A DNA stretch of 64,000 nucleotides, taken from Rhizobium sp. 16-488-2b (GTDB lineage: Bacteria; Pseudomonadota; Alphaproteobacteria; Rhizobiales; Rhizobiaceae). The position numbers and the translations under genes were made by a program. Of this stretch, positions 10,001 to 17,936 are shown piece after piece (positions within the stretch are counted from its first letter, which is position 1; each line of letters begins with the position of its first letter). The stretch covers positions 62,001 through 126,000 of the forward strand of contig NZ_JAGHMF010000036.1 of NCBI RefSeq assembly GCF_017741815.1. The letters are read 5' to 3'. The notes beneath the pieces were generated by a model, which worked only from the letters and a program-made list of their open reading frames with translations, did not search any database and was not told the origin of the DNA.

Positions 10001-12497
10001 CGATCATCGGCCCCTGGTTCTTCACCGGCAACACCAGCGAACGCTCGATCGCGCGTCCGCCCGCTTCCTGCATTCGGATATAGACAGTCGCATTCAGAAG
10101 CTGCGTCGTTGCCGGCAGCTCGCCGACCGTCAGATCGGTGACGCCTTCGCCCTTTTCGTCGAGATCCGGCAGGCCCTCGATCGACTGGCGGGAATCCTCA
10201 CTCGCTTCCTCATCGGCAAGGCCGAAGAAATAGCCCGGAAACGCATCCGCCTGGCGTGTCGGCTTGATCACGACATCGCCTTCCAGCGTCAGCCCGGCGG
10301 CCGGTGCTCCATAGAGATACTTGCCCGAGATATTGATCGTCGCCGGCGTGTCCGGGCCGATCACCTTCGCCTCGGTCTTCAGCTCCATGTCGGTACGATC
10401 CGGCACGAAATCGTCGACCAGGAAGCTCTTGCTGGCGATCGGCGAACCCTTCGGGTCGGTATGGATGTTCATCGTCCAGGTGCCGCGCATGGCGTTGTCC
10501 TGCACGGCGAAATCGACGTTGTAGCCACCAAGATTGCTGGTCTGGCTGACGATGCGGCGATCTTCGACGCCGTCGGGGCGCATGAAGATAAAGGTCAGCG
10601 GCAGATTTTCAATCGCCTTGCCATCCGTATCGCGCGCCAGCGCCGAGGCATGCACCGTTTCGCCTACGCGGTAGATGCCGCGCTCGGTGAATGTCAGCAC
10701 GTCGATGGCACCGGGCGATGCGCGGCCGGTGACACCACGGTCGGAGAGGTCGAAACCAGCCCGCGTCATGTCGAGGAAGACGTAGTCCGACGTTCCGTTC
10801 TTCGCCGTGATCACGGCGGGCGTCAGTGCCGACGTCCCGCGGATCAGGCCGGCGGTGAATGTCGCGCGGCCGTTGTCGTCGGTCGTGGCGGTGCCGAGCA
10901 CCTCGTTGTTCTTGGCGAGAAGCTGCAGCGCGACGCCGGCCATCGGCTTTGCTGATGCAAGCGAACGGGCGAACACATTGAGGCCGTCTGTTCCGGCATA
11001 GGTCGTCACGCCGATATCGGAGACCACGAACCACTGCGTGGCCTGCGAATTCCATTCCTGGTCCGGCCCGGTCGGCGATGTCGCGGTCAGCACATAGACG
11101 CCCGGCTTGCGCTCCGGCAGCGCCTCATCGACGGGGAAGCTGGTGACGACATCCTTGTTCAGGTCATTGGCGATGTCGATCGCGCCCTGCCAGACAAGCT
11201 CGCCGCTCTCGTCCTCGATCCGCTGCGCGCTATAGCCATCGAGCTGGGTGAGGAACTGCGAGCTGGTCAGCAACGGCGCGATGCCGCGATCGCCGATGCG
11301 GTAGAGCTTGAGGTTGGCCGAGGCCATATTGACCGAGACGATCGGGATGCCGCGACGGGCTGTCGATGGCAGCACGAAGCTGTCGCCGGTGAAGCGGACG
11401 CTCGCGGTGCGATCCTTGACGTAGATATCGATGCTGACAGGCGCCTCCAGGACTTCGTCGACCGACGAGGGAAGACCGGTGCGGAAGGAGATCTTGTAGT
11501 TCTCGCCATGCGTCAGGCCCTCGACGCAGATCTGCCTATCCTTGGTTTCAAGTGCCTTCGGCGAGGTGCCGTTCAAGGTTACGAAGGGGGTGTAGTCGGT
11601 CGTCTTGACCAACGATTCCGAGAAGGTGACGCAGGCGCGCGGCGTGGCGCTGTCGGCATCGACGGTGTGATCGGTGATGCGGAAACCTTGCGTCGACTTC
11701 AGTTGCAGGTAGGCGGCCTGGACTTCTTTCGAGTTCACCAGTGCCAGGCTTGCCTTATAGGCGTTCAGCGCGGCCCGGTAGTTCGCGTTCTTCTCCAGCG
11801 CCACAGCCAGAACCGCAAGCGCATCGGCGCGGCTGGTCGTCGTCCGCGTCAGGTCGTAACCATTGATGGCGGCGAGGACGGCCTGGGCGTAGATATCGCT
11901 GCCATTGTTGTCGTCGGTCTTGACGAAGCTGTCGCCAGCGCGCGCCGTCTCCAGCCAGAGATCGGCATTGTCAGGCGTGAGCGCCAGCGCTCCCCGGAAG
12001 GATTTCAGGGCATCGACGACATTGTTGGCCGTGAGATCGATCCGCGCATTGGCGATGAGGCTGTCGGCGGATTGGCCCTGCTGGTCATCGGCGAGCTCGA
12101 GATTGGCCTTGTCGTCGCGCGCCTGTTGCAGCACATCGCTCGAGAGGAAACCAATGCGAGGTGCCGCCCCGAGATCCGGCTCCTGGCTGCCCGCTGTCTC
12201 GACGATCTTGCCGGCAATGGCGCCCGGGAAAGCATTCATCGTCTTGAAGTCGGATTTCAGGAAGCACCAGCTGGCCTTGGGGTTATAGGTGAAGGCCTTG
12301 CACGATTTGTCGCCGATGCACGATGCCTTGCACTGGTCGAGCGTGACATTCTGCTCGCTGCGCAGATCAAAACCGAAATAGTCGGCATCGCGCACGGTCT
12401 GCACCTGGCGCTTGCTGTCCGCGGAAAAGGCGGGTGAACCAATCAGAGCGGTCGAAAGAACAACGGTTACGGCTGTCAAGAACGCGCGTGCGAACAT
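7023..12497 (-). CDS. Bacterial alpha-2-macroglobulin with N-terminal PAN/Apple domain
   Basis: About 1,824 residues. A signal peptide (MFARAFLTAVTVVLSTALIG, cleavage near AFS-AD) leads to a PAN/Apple-type Cys domain at about residues 40-85 (QCKASC, SCKAFTYN, WCFL). Macroglobulin MG repeats follow. The thioester motif GCAEQ at about residue 1,372 lies in an alpha-helical domain that traps and covalently binds proteases. There is no lipobox, so it is predicted to be soluble in the periplasm, unlike the E. coli lipoprotein YfhM. I take the ATG at 12497, since GGGGGGA lies just upstream; an earlier in-frame ATG (12527) lacks a ribosome site and would spoil the signal peptide. It is coupled to pbpC. 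Confidence 0.93.
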   Translation of the reverse strand: MFARAFLTAVTVVLSTALIGSPAFSADSKRQVQTVRDADYFGFDLRSEQNVTLDQCKASCIGDKSCKAFTYNPKASWCFLKSDFKTMNAFPGAIAGKIVETAGSQEPDLGAAPRIGFLSSDVLQQARDDKANLELADDQQGQSADSLIANARIDLTANNVVDALKSFRGALALTPDNADLWLETARAGDSFVKTDDNNGSDIYAQAVLAAINGYDLTRTTTSRADALAVLAVALEKNANYRAALNAYKASLALVNSKEVQAAYLQLKSTQGFRITDHTVDADSATPRACVTFSESLVKTTDYTPFVTLNGTSPKALETKDRQICVEGLTHGENYKISFRTGLPSSVDEVLEAPVSIDIYVKDRTASVRFTGDSFVLPSTARRGIPIVSVNMASANLKLYRIGDRGIAPLLTSSQFLTQLDGYSAQRIEDESGELVWQGAIDIANDLNKDVVTSFPVDEALPERKPGVYVLTATSPTGPDQEWNSQATQWFVVSDIGVTTYAGTDGLNVFARSLASAKPMAGVALQLLAKNNEVLGTATTDDNGRATFTAGLIRGTSALTPAVITAKNGTSDYVFLDMTRAGFDLSDRGVTGRASPGAIDVLTFTERGIYRVGETVHASALARDTDGKAIENLPLTFIFMRPDGVEDRRIVSQTSNLGGYNVDFAVQDNAMRGTWTMNIHTDPKGSPIASKSFLVDDFVPDRTDMELKTEAKVIGPDTPATINISGKYLYGAPAAGLTLEGDVVIKPTRQADAFPGYFFGLADEEASEDSRQSIEGLPDLDEKGEGVTDLTVGELPATTQLLNATVYIRMQEAGGRAIERSLVLPVKNQGPMIGIKPEFSGDLGENSIANFTVIGVSADGAKEEMKGLRWKLFKLNRDYQWYRDGTAWKYEPVYTAEQVGNGNVDAGIDGAKIASPVQWGRYRLEVESTDADGPTSSVEFDAGWFVQATSTETPDGLEIALDKDSYKVGETAKLKVSSRYAGELMIAAGTETLVAVQNAAIGETGGEVDIPVTADWGAGAYVTATLFRPGDAQDSHMPMRAIGVKWLKVDPEDRALQVKIEAPEKMLPRGPLPITLAVAGAGANEDAYVTVAAVDVGILNLTRYEPPNPEEWYFGQRQLGLEIRDLYGRLIDGSLGATGKLRTGGDGGAIALQASPPTQKLVAFFSGPLKLDAEGKAHVSFDIPQFNGTARLMAVAWSKSGVGHATQDVIIRDPVVVTASLPRFLAPGDKSELRLDIANTDAPAGDYKLAVTGNDSVGIDKATQTIRLDAGAKQAVTLAVTGLQPGNGVVSINLSDAAGLSLDQSLDVPVRPAVLPVTERRVLALKPGAKLTIDKALLADSVLPGASVSVNVTRSAAFDIPALLMSLDRYPFGCAEQTTSRALPLLYLSELAEQAGLDGDADIKKRVQDAIYRVLSFQASAGSFGLWGPDSGDLWLDSYVTDFLTRAREQKYDVPDRALAQALENLQNALSYDVNVKDQGDQIAYALYVLARNKKAGISDLRYYADTMINDFPTPLAKAHIAAALALYGDATRSKNIFVDALQMSAQSMVTKVNLSRTDYGSVLRDGAAILALAAESRPVPPIVPELAKAVAKEWERSKYTSTQEQAWMLLAARAIQGGDDSLKIDVNGALHNGAYMARMNGEALAEHALTLTNQTSDAVSAVVTTVAAPVTPLPAGGDGFAIERSYYTLDGEEANVSEAKQNERYVVVLHVTESNKWPSRIVITDLLPAGFQIDNPSLVDSAQLTNFDWIGDVTAAHTEFRNDRFVAAFNRSADDNREINVAYVVRAVTPGVYDHPAANVEDMYRPQLSARTATGKMEVVAAQP

Positions 12498-12674
12498 AGG
12501 TTTCCCCCCAATATGCTGGCGCCTCATTTGGCGGCAACTCTCCCCACTCGCATCCCCGTTGTCAACTCGGATGGAGCGTCACCCCGCAGTAAATCTCAAT
12601 CATGTAACAGCACCATCAAGACCGGCTGCGGATCTCTGAAAGAGCATGCGTCACGAGAAGCCGAAATTAGCGTT

Positions 12675-12690
12675 TTGTTAATACTAACAA
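12675..12690. promoter_or_regulatory. Perfect-arm palindrome upstream of the response regulator
   Basis: TTGTTA and TAACAA flank a four-base centre in an AT-rich patch between the macroglobulin and response-regulator genes. It could be an operator or just part of an AT-rich spacer. No regulator can be named. Confidence 0.25.
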
Positions 12691-12722
12691 TATCTTAACT
12701 GAAAATAAAGCTGTCCCGCGCC

Positions 12723-12747
12723 GGAACATATCTGTTGCCAAGCCGTT
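12723..12747 (+). promoter_or_regulatory. EcfG (general stress response) promoter
   Basis: GGAAC (12723-12727), a 16-base spacer, then CGTT (12744-12747) matches exactly the alphaproteobacterial EcfG/RpoE2 consensus. It is correctly placed: transcription would begin near 12755, giving a leader of about 36 bases before the ATG at 12791. This suggests the following response regulator belongs to the general stress regulon. Confidence 0.75.
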
Positions 12748-12790
12748 TTCCGTCCGAGTTCTGGTGAAAATGAGTAACAGGGGGCCAAGT

Positions 12791-13198
12791 ATGGGCACCG
12801 GCGTTGAGTACAGTTCACAGACTGAAAATATCACCAAGCAGCGCGTCCTGATCGTCGAGGACGAGCTCTTCATCGCGCTTGATCTCGAGGAAACGATAAA
12901 AGAGATGGGCTTCGATGTCGCCGGCCTGGCGAATGGTCGCGATCAGGCGCTGCAGCTTGCGCGTGACGCCGATATCGCCTTCGTCGACGTCAACCTCTCG
13001 GATGGGCCGACCGGCCCAGAAATCGGCCGTCGCCTGGTGGAGGAATTCGGCGTGACCGTGGTGTTCATGACCGGCAATCCCGAGGCTGTGGCGGATAAGC
13101 TGAACGGCGCGCTTGGTGTCGTCACCAAGCCGGCCATGCCCTCGACCGTGCAACGCACGCTGAGGAAAGCAGCGGAACTTCGCCGCGGCTTGAATTAG
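12791..13198 (+). CDS. Single-domain response regulator (receiver only)
   Basis: 135 residues consisting of a CheY-like receiver and no output domain. The acidic pair is in LIVEDELFIALD, the phospho-acceptor Asp in AFVDVNLSDG, the Thr in VVFMTGNPE and the Lys in VTKPAMP. The start is the ATG preceded by AGGGGG at six bases; upstream in-frame GTG and ATG codons lack a ribosome site. No histidine kinase is adjacent, so this is an orphan. Being under an EcfG promoter, it may feed back on the PhyR/HWE-kinase stress network as other single-domain regulators do (inference). Confidence 0.88.
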   Translation: MGTGVEYSSQTENITKQRVLIVEDELFIALDLEETIKEMGFDVAGLANGRDQALQLARDADIAFVDVNLSDGPTGPEIGRRLVEEFGVTVVFMTGNPEAVADKLNGALGVVTKPAMPSTVQRTLRKAAELRRGLN

Positions 13199-13227
13199 AA
13201 AGGCCGAGTTGTCTCCGCGAAACTTAT

Positions 13228-13255
13228 GATGAGGAGCCGACACGGGCCCCTCATC
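13228..13255. terminator. Imperfect hairpin between convergent genes
   Basis: GATGAGG (13228-13234) pairs with CCTCATC (13249-13255) with a further inner GCC/GGC pairing. It lies between the response regulator and the convergent hupE. No T-run follows, so termination strength is doubtful. Confidence 0.3.
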
Positions 13256-13271
13256 CCAGAGAAAATAGCGA

Positions 13272-13874
13272 TCAGATAAGACCGGTCAGCAGACCGATAC
13301 CGGCCAGCGCCGCGAAACCGCCGGCGGAACGCGCGACGAGAGCGCCTTTGGCATCACCGGCCCGTGCAATCGCAAAGCCCATAGCAAGACCGATGGCGTG
13401 CAGCGTGGCTGTCGCGATCATGAAGCCGGCGGCGTAAGACATGCCTGCGGCGGCAGCCGGCATTTCGGAACCATGCGCATGACCGTGGAAAACGGCGAAC
13501 AGACCAACCAGCCCGGCGGCAACGGCAACCGGCGCACGAACGTTAAGCGCGATGACGGCGCCGAGAACGATCACCGAAAGCGCGATCCCGGCCTCAACGA
13601 AGGGGATCGAGATACCCATCATGCCGAGCGCTCCGCCCAGGCCCATGACGGCGACGAAGGTGGCAGGCACCACCCAGACCGCACGGCCGCCAAGCTGCCA
13701 GGCAACGACACCGACCATGATCATGGCCAGGATATGGTCGAGCCCGGACATGGGGTGGCTAAAGCCATGCGCGAAGCCGATCGCTTGACCAGCGCCCGGA
13801 TGGGCGAATGCGAGCGATGGCGCGAGCACGAGGGCGGCAAGCGCGGCGTTGAATTTGATGCTTTTTGAAAACAT
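13272..13874 (-). CDS. hupE: HupE/UreJ family membrane protein
   Basis: About 200 residues: a signal-like N-terminus ending at SLAFAHPGAGQ, then six hydrophobic helices. The histidine-containing signatures GFAHGFSHPMSGLDHILAM and FAVFHGHAHGSEMP define the HupE/UreJ family. Members are thought to be secondary nickel or cobalt transporters linked to hydrogenase or urease, but this copy stands alone. The start is the ATG at 13874 preceded by GGGGACG; upstream in-frame starts are less well supported. Substrate is inferred from the family only. Confidence 0.87.
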   Translation of the reverse strand: MFSKSIKFNAALAALVLAPSLAFAHPGAGQAIGFAHGFSHPMSGLDHILAMIMVGVVAWQLGGRAVWVVPATFVAVMGLGGALGMMGISIPFVEAGIALSVIVLGAVIALNVRAPVAVAAGLVGLFAVFHGHAHGSEMPAAAAGMSYAAGFMIATATLHAIGLAMGFAIARAGDAKGALVARSAGGFAALAGIGLLTGLI

Positions 13875-13997
13875 GATCGTCCCCATTATTGGTATGCAGT
13901 GTTGCGCCGAAAATGACATGGAGAATCAAGGCTTCAAAGCGAAAAAACGGGCAGCACCGTTATTTGACGTAGATGGATTGCCCCGCGGTTTTCGCGC

Positions 13998-14876
13998 CTA
14001 GCGTGGCTGCAGCGTACCGAACCAGGCGACGAGGGCCACGACCACGAGCCCCAGCACGACCTCGGTGACGACGCAAATCTTCAGCGGAAGAAGAGAGTGA
14101 TCTCGAGCGAACTTCGGCACGAAGACATAACGATTGACGATCGCAATCAAGACCATTGCCGCCACCACCGCGATCTTGGCGCTCAGCAGACGCTGATAGC
14201 TGAACGACCAATCCGACGGCACGCCCCCTAGAATAAGCAGCGTGTTCGCGGCGCCTGAGAGAAGCACGAGCGTAACGGCGACATGCCCCGCTGTCGAAAA
14301 CCGCATGACCGCCAAGCGCGCATCGGCCTGCAGCGCGCCGCGTCCCAGCATCGGCAGGATCAAGAGGACCGGCACGAGCGCACCCAGCCATGCACCGCCG
14401 GACAGAAGATGCGCACCGTCATTAATACGGTGCATCACCCTAAGCCAGCCGCCGTTCATCGCCGCGTGGCCGCTCAGCGTCAGGCCGAGCAGCAAAAGTG
14501 CCGCGCAGGCGGCCCGTCCCATTTGCCGATACCGTGACGGAAGAACCATTGTCGCGCCAAGCAACACGACGCCGACGGCCTGGACCATCCAGGCCGTCCC
14601 GACATCCGTCTGCGTGAGCACGGCGCCGAGCATCTCCGGCGCGAACAGATCGGACCACCCGTCACCGATGATCGCCGTGCGGAGCGGGAGCATGGCAACG
14701 GTGGAGGCGAACGCGACTGCGATTGCAGCCGCGCTCAACCACCGCAGCCGGTCTCCTACAATGCGTGCAAGTTCGGGCGACACGAGCGCGCAGAGATAGG
14801 CGGAGCTACCCCAGATCAGGATGACCGCGGCGTCGAAGAGAAAGCGGCAGACGATAAGGGCCGCATCAGGCGTCAC
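13998..14876 (-). CDS. copD: CopD-family copper resistance/import membrane protein
   Basis: About 292 residues with eight or so transmembrane helices and the CopD domain in the C-terminal half (ARLAVMRFSTAGHVAVTLVL). CopD works with periplasmic CopC in copper uptake or tolerance. I choose the GTG at 14876: it overlaps the copC stop as GTGA, giving tight translational coupling and a protein beginning V/M-TPDAALIVCRFLF. The longer reading from 14939 would overlap copC by more than 60 bases and adds non-family sequence. It is the last gene of the DUF2946-pcuC-copC-copD operon. Confidence 0.88.
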   Translation of the reverse strand: MTPDAALIVCRFLFDAAVILIWGSSAYLCALVSPELARIVGDRLRWLSAAAIAVAFASTVAMLPLRTAIIGDGWSDLFAPEMLGAVLTQTDVGTAWMVQAVGVVLLGATMVLPSRYRQMGRAACAALLLLGLTLSGHAAMNGGWLRVMHRINDGAHLLSGGAWLGALVPVLLILPMLGRGALQADARLAVMRFSTAGHVAVTLVLLSGAANTLLILGGVPSDWSFSYQRLLSAKIAVVAAMVLIAIVNRYVFVPKFARDHSLLPLKICVVTEVVLGLVVVALVAWFGTLQPR

Positions 14877-15241
14877 GGCTTGACCGTGAAGCCATAGCTG
14901 CCCTTCGTCTTGTGCCCATCCGTCGACAGCACGTGCCACTCAACGACATACCCGCCGGCATCAAGACTTCCAGAAACAGGGACAGTCAGGGTCTTTCCGT
15001 CGTCCGACAGCTTTGAATCGCCGGTTGGAACCTGCTTGTCGCCGGCACCGGCAATCGTCGCGCCCGAGAAGCGGAGGTTAAGCTGCTCGGAGAAATGCAG
15101 TTCCACCGCTGTGGGGGACACCTGTACCGTGGCCTTATCGGCGGGAACACTTGACGTGAGGTGCGCATGGGCGCTCGCCTGCCCTGCGGCAACAAGAGTG
15201 GCAACGAAGGACGCGATAAGGAATTTGCTCGTTCTAGACAT
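14873..15241 (-). CDS. copC: CopC-type periplasmic copper-binding protein
   Basis: 122 residues: a signal peptide ending ASA followed at once by HAHLTSSVPAD, where the mature N-terminal His is the Cu(II) ligand. The matching C-terminal motif STDGHKTKGSYGFTVKP is present. The Met-rich Cu(I) loop of two-site CopC proteins is absent, so this looks like a Cu(II)-only form. The ATG at 15241 gives a normal signal peptide; an in-frame GTG twelve bases upstream (15253) is an alternative. It is coupled to copD by a GTGA overlap. Confidence 0.9.
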   Translation of the reverse strand: MSRTSKFLIASFVATLVAAGQASAHAHLTSSVPADKATVQVSPTAVELHFSEQLNLRFSGATIAGAGDKQVPTGDSKLSDDGKTLTVPVSGSLDAGGYVVEWHVLSTDGHKTKGSYGFTVKP

Positions 15242-15297
15242 AGGATTGCTCACTGTAATGATTTTCTGATTGTCGATGACAGTCTAATACCTGCCGA

Positions 15298-15801
15298 CTA
15301 TTGCGGCTTGGACATACCGCTCATCCCGGAATGACCATCCATCTTCATGGCGCTGGCGCCGCCTACCGCGAATTCGACAGCGACCTGCCCGGCCTTTTCG
15401 AAGGTCAGTGTCGCCCTGACCGTTTCGCCTTGCTTGAAGGGCTCGGTGACGTCCTTGAACATGACGTGGTAGCCGCCCGGCGTGAGCTCGACTGTCTGCC
15501 CCGCAGGAATAACAAGGCCGCCGGCGACGAGGCGCATGGTCATGACGCCGTTGTCGACGTTCATCTGGTGGATTTCCGACGATTTGGCACGCGTCGAGGT
15601 GATGCCGACGAGCTTGTCGTCGGCATTCCCCTTGTTGGTGATGCTGAGATAGCCGCCACCGACTTTCGCACCGGGCACCATGGCGCGGGCTTGCGGATTG
15701 GAGATCTCTATATCGCCTGCGGTGACAGTCTGTGCGCCGGCGGGCGCGATGAAAAGGCCTGCAAGAAGGAGGATAGCCAGAAGGACTGTAAGCTTCTTCA
15801 T
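15298..15801 (-). CDS. pcuC: PCu(A)C copper chaperone
   Basis: 167 residues: a signal peptide (MKKLTVLLAILLLAGLFIAP) and a cupredoxin-like domain with the H-M-X10-M-X21-H-X-M type Cu(I) site, seen as IHQM, MTM and YHVMF. A Met/His tail (MKMDGHSGMSGM) follows, as in many PCuAC proteins that carry a second copper site. The role is periplasmic delivery of Cu(I) to cytochrome oxidase CuA or CuB centres. The start is preceded by AGGA. It lies between the DUF2946 gene and copC, consistent with one copper-handling operon. Confidence 0.92.
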   Translation of the reverse strand: MKKLTVLLAILLLAGLFIAPAGAQTVTAGDIEISNPQARAMVPGAKVGGGYLSITNKGNADDKLVGITSTRAKSSEIHQMNVDNGVMTMRLVAGGLVIPAGQTVELTPGGYHVMFKDVTEPFKQGETVRATLTFEKAGQVAVEFAVGGASAMKMDGHSGMSGMSKPQ

Positions 15802-15937
15802 GATGGTAGTTCCTGCCAGAGCGACCGCTGTTTGCCTACGCTCGCGTGACGAACATGTCATGCGGGACCGGCAGCGGACGGATGTATGGGACAGTGGGAT
15901 AGCTATGCGGGACCGGAACGGCAGCCCGCGTGGCAGC

Positions 15938-16342
15938 TCATACTTGAGCAGCTTTCAAGGGAGGGCCTCTCGGACCGCCGCCGGGCGATAAAGGCCGGTT
16001 TGCGTTAGCCTCGGCACTACGACGCGGGCTAAGATAAGTGGGGATGGAAGCGCTTCGCCATGTGGCGAAAACAGGAATAGGCAAAAGGGCCGACGCGCTG
16101 ATCCTACAGGCTTCGCAGCCATGCGTGTGGATCTTGCTGTCGTGGTGTGTCGCTTGCGCCCTATCGACCGTGCAGATGACCTGCGCGGTTCCATCCGGCA
16201 GCACATATTCGGAAAGCTCATCGGGGATGAATGCGTCATCGGCAAAGGCCGGCACCTGATGCGCGAAGCCGACAAGGATCAGCGCAATCGCGCAGCTGAT
16301 ACGCACCAGCCATCGAACTATGTCTGCCTCCGCCGCTTTCAC
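15938..16342 (-). CDS. DUF2946-family small membrane/periplasmic protein of the copper operon
   Basis: 134 residues: a hydrophobic N-terminus (ISCAIALILVGFAHQVPAFA), a conserved ICTVDRAQ stretch and the HGCEACRISASALLP motif with a CxxC pair and nearby histidines. DUF2946 proteins accompany copper genes and their Cys/His cluster suggests metal binding, but biochemistry is lacking. The start is a GTG preceded by AGGA at five bases. It is probably the first gene of the operon with pcuC, copC and copD; the 136-base gap to pcuC leaves room for a second promoter. Confidence 0.75.
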   Translation of the reverse strand: MKAAEADIVRWLVRISCAIALILVGFAHQVPAFADDAFIPDELSEYVLPDGTAQVICTVDRAQATHHDSKIHTHGCEACRISASALLPIPVFATWRSASIPTYLSPRRSAEANANRPLSPGGGPRGPPLKAAQV

Positions 16343-16508
16343 CTGAGTCCTCGCCGCTCACCTGCATCGTCTTTACGCAAAATGCCGGCAAATCTCAATG
16401 CGACAGTTTGGGTAATCTCAGTTCACGGAACCTGGCGTACCGAGCCTGACCAGAAAAATACGGCGGCTGATCGCACCGGTCAGACACCGCGCGGCAAGGG
16501 CAAATCAA

Positions 16509-17009
16509 TTAGTTGCGTTGCAGGTTGATCTCGCTTGTCACGACCTGCTTGCCGGACGCAGGATCCTTGTCGACCGTTCTGATCCGTAGAGCGTTCGCGC
16601 CGGAGCGTCGGATCGTCATGGTCGCGGCCCGGTCGCCATTGACGATCCTCGACCAAGTGACGGCAAGCTCGATGGCATCGCCTCGCCTGGTGCCGTTGAG
16701 TGAAGAAACCCTACCCGAGGGACCAATATAGCGGCCGGTGTAGCTGCCGCCGGTCGCCGTCAGCTGCGCGGATACTGCACGCGAGACGACTAGCATGCCG
16801 GTGCACTTGCCATCCATCGATAGCGCTTCGCCGTTGGCTTTCGATTCAAAGCTGCAGTTGAGATTGATCGGAGACGAGGCCGTTGTGCGCTTCATCATGC
16901 CGCCGCCGGTCCAATTTCCGGCAAGCGACTTGAGGAATGGCGCCTCGTTCGCCGACGCCCCTCCTGCAGCGCAGACAATGAGCGCGCACAGCGCGAGACG
17001 CTTCCCCAT
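16509..17009 (-). CDS. Secreted conserved hypothetical protein
   Basis: 166 residues with a clear signal peptide (MGKRLALCALIVCAAGGASA). A beta-rich lipocalin-like pattern follows: FLKSLAGNWTGGGMMKR, later GGSYTGRYIGPSGRVSSLNG and MTIRRSGANALRIRTVD. No characterised family was recognised. The ATG at 17009 has GGAGG five bases upstream; the open frame extends further but that part overlaps the neighbouring hydratase gene and lacks a signal. Two Cys residues in the mature part may form a disulfide. Probably a periplasmic or outer-layer protein. Confidence 0.75.
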   Translation of the reverse strand: MGKRLALCALIVCAAGGASANEAPFLKSLAGNWTGGGMMKRTTASSPINLNCSFESKANGEALSMDGKCTGMLVVSRAVSAQLTATGGSYTGRYIGPSGRVSSLNGTRRGDAIELAVTWSRIVNGDRAATMTIRRSGANALRIRTVDKDPASGKQVVTSEINLQRN

Positions 17010-17037
17010 CACATCCTCCCGAAGTTCGATCAGGGAG

Positions 17038-17062
17038 AATGCGTGAGGTGCGTCAATGTTCC
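17038..17062 (-). promoter_or_regulatory. Near-consensus EcfG-like promoter before the secreted protein
   Basis: On the minus strand GGAAC (17058-17062) is followed after 16 bases by CATT (17038-17041), one mismatch from the EcfG -10 CGTT. It lies 28 bases from the ATG, a sensible distance. Weaker than the two exact matches in this window. Confidence 0.35.
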
Positions 17063-17083
17063 GCGTTTTTCTCCGCCGCCTGA

Positions 17084-17851
17084 TCAGACGATCGAAAGGC
17101 TGAGGCGCGTTTCGCGACCGAGAACGATATCGATCGCGCCGCGCGAGGTGAGCTCGATCGCGCCGCACAGCGTGCCCGTGGTGATCAGAGCGCCCTTCTT
17201 CAGCGAGGTGTGCGGGCGCAGCTTGTCATTGGCGTAGGCCAACAGCCATACAAGCACATCGTCCTTCGGATGGCGCGCCAGGGCGTCATAGATCACCTGC
17301 TCGCCATGCGTCACCTTGAGCGCTGTGTTGCCGATGGTGTCCACGATGCTTTTTGGAAGTGCCGGACCAAGAACATAGCCCTTGTTGCCGATGCGTTCGG
17401 CCAGGTAGAGAAGGAAGGACACCTGCCCGCTTTCCACAATGCTGCTGGCCAGGAGCTCTGCACCAAGATGGCATTCGGCGATCGCCTCGACGATCTCGTC
17501 GCGTGTATAGTCACCGTTCTGACGGACCGGGAGATCCTGGCCCAGGCGGACTGCCACTTCCGCCTCGAACTTCATGCCCGGACGCCAGGAAATCGACGCG
17601 CCGGAAACGGCCTCGAAATACGGATGCAAGGGCGCCAGGACAGGCTCACCCGACGGCGACATGGCCACCTTCCATGCGTGTGTGGAGATGCGCTCTTCGG
17701 CGGCCAGAAAATTCTGCGCGTCCATCGCTTCGCGCAAAGTCGCGGGCAGTACGAAGTCCGCCGTCGGCGCCTTTTCGCCTGCCTTTTCAAGGCCACTCAA
17801 ACGCGCGGCCAGCGCCCGCGGATCGAAACCCTCGCCGGATGAAACTGTCAT
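17084..17851 (-). CDS. 2-keto-4-pentenoate hydratase-like protein (FAH-fold superfamily)
   Basis: 255 residues, the usual size for MhpD/HpcG/DmpE-type hydratases. The region KFEAEVAVRLGQDLP contains the E-x-E metal ligands of the fumarylacetoacetase fold. ECHLGAELLASSI and TGTLCGAIEL match the hydratase pattern. Such enzymes add water to 2-oxo-4-enoates or act on related 2-oxo acids in aromatic and sugar-acid breakdown. It follows rhaK by 85 bases on the same strand and could be read through from the rhamnose operon, but it is not part of the known phosphorylating pathway. Substrate not predictable. Confidence 0.75.
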   Translation of the reverse strand: MTVSSGEGFDPRALAARLSGLEKAGEKAPTADFVLPATLREAMDAQNFLAAEERISTHAWKVAMSPSGEPVLAPLHPYFEAVSGASISWRPGMKFEAEVAVRLGQDLPVRQNGDYTRDEIVEAIAECHLGAELLASSIVESGQVSFLLYLAERIGNKGYVLGPALPKSIVDTIGNTALKVTHGEQVIYDALARHPKDDVLVWLLAYANDKLRPHTSLKKGALITTGTLCGAIELTSRGAIDIVLGRETRLSLSIV

Positions 17852-17936
17852 GTCGTGTTTTCCTCACCTGGTATGAAATGCGCTTCAACTCTACCGGCAT
17901 TCATAGATGGCGCAAAGAGGCGATCCGGAAAGAGTC

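Noticed and set aside
8679..10955. Very long plus-strand open frame (758 codons) inside the macroglobulin gene
   Set aside because: It is antisense to a well-supported gene. Its composition (Arg, Asp, Gln, His rich) is the mirror of high-GC codon use, and no family motif is visible.
17010..17168. Upstream extension of the secreted hypothetical gene
   Set aside because: It overlaps the hydratase gene and is Arg-rich. The ATG at 17009 has GGAGG and starts a signal peptide.
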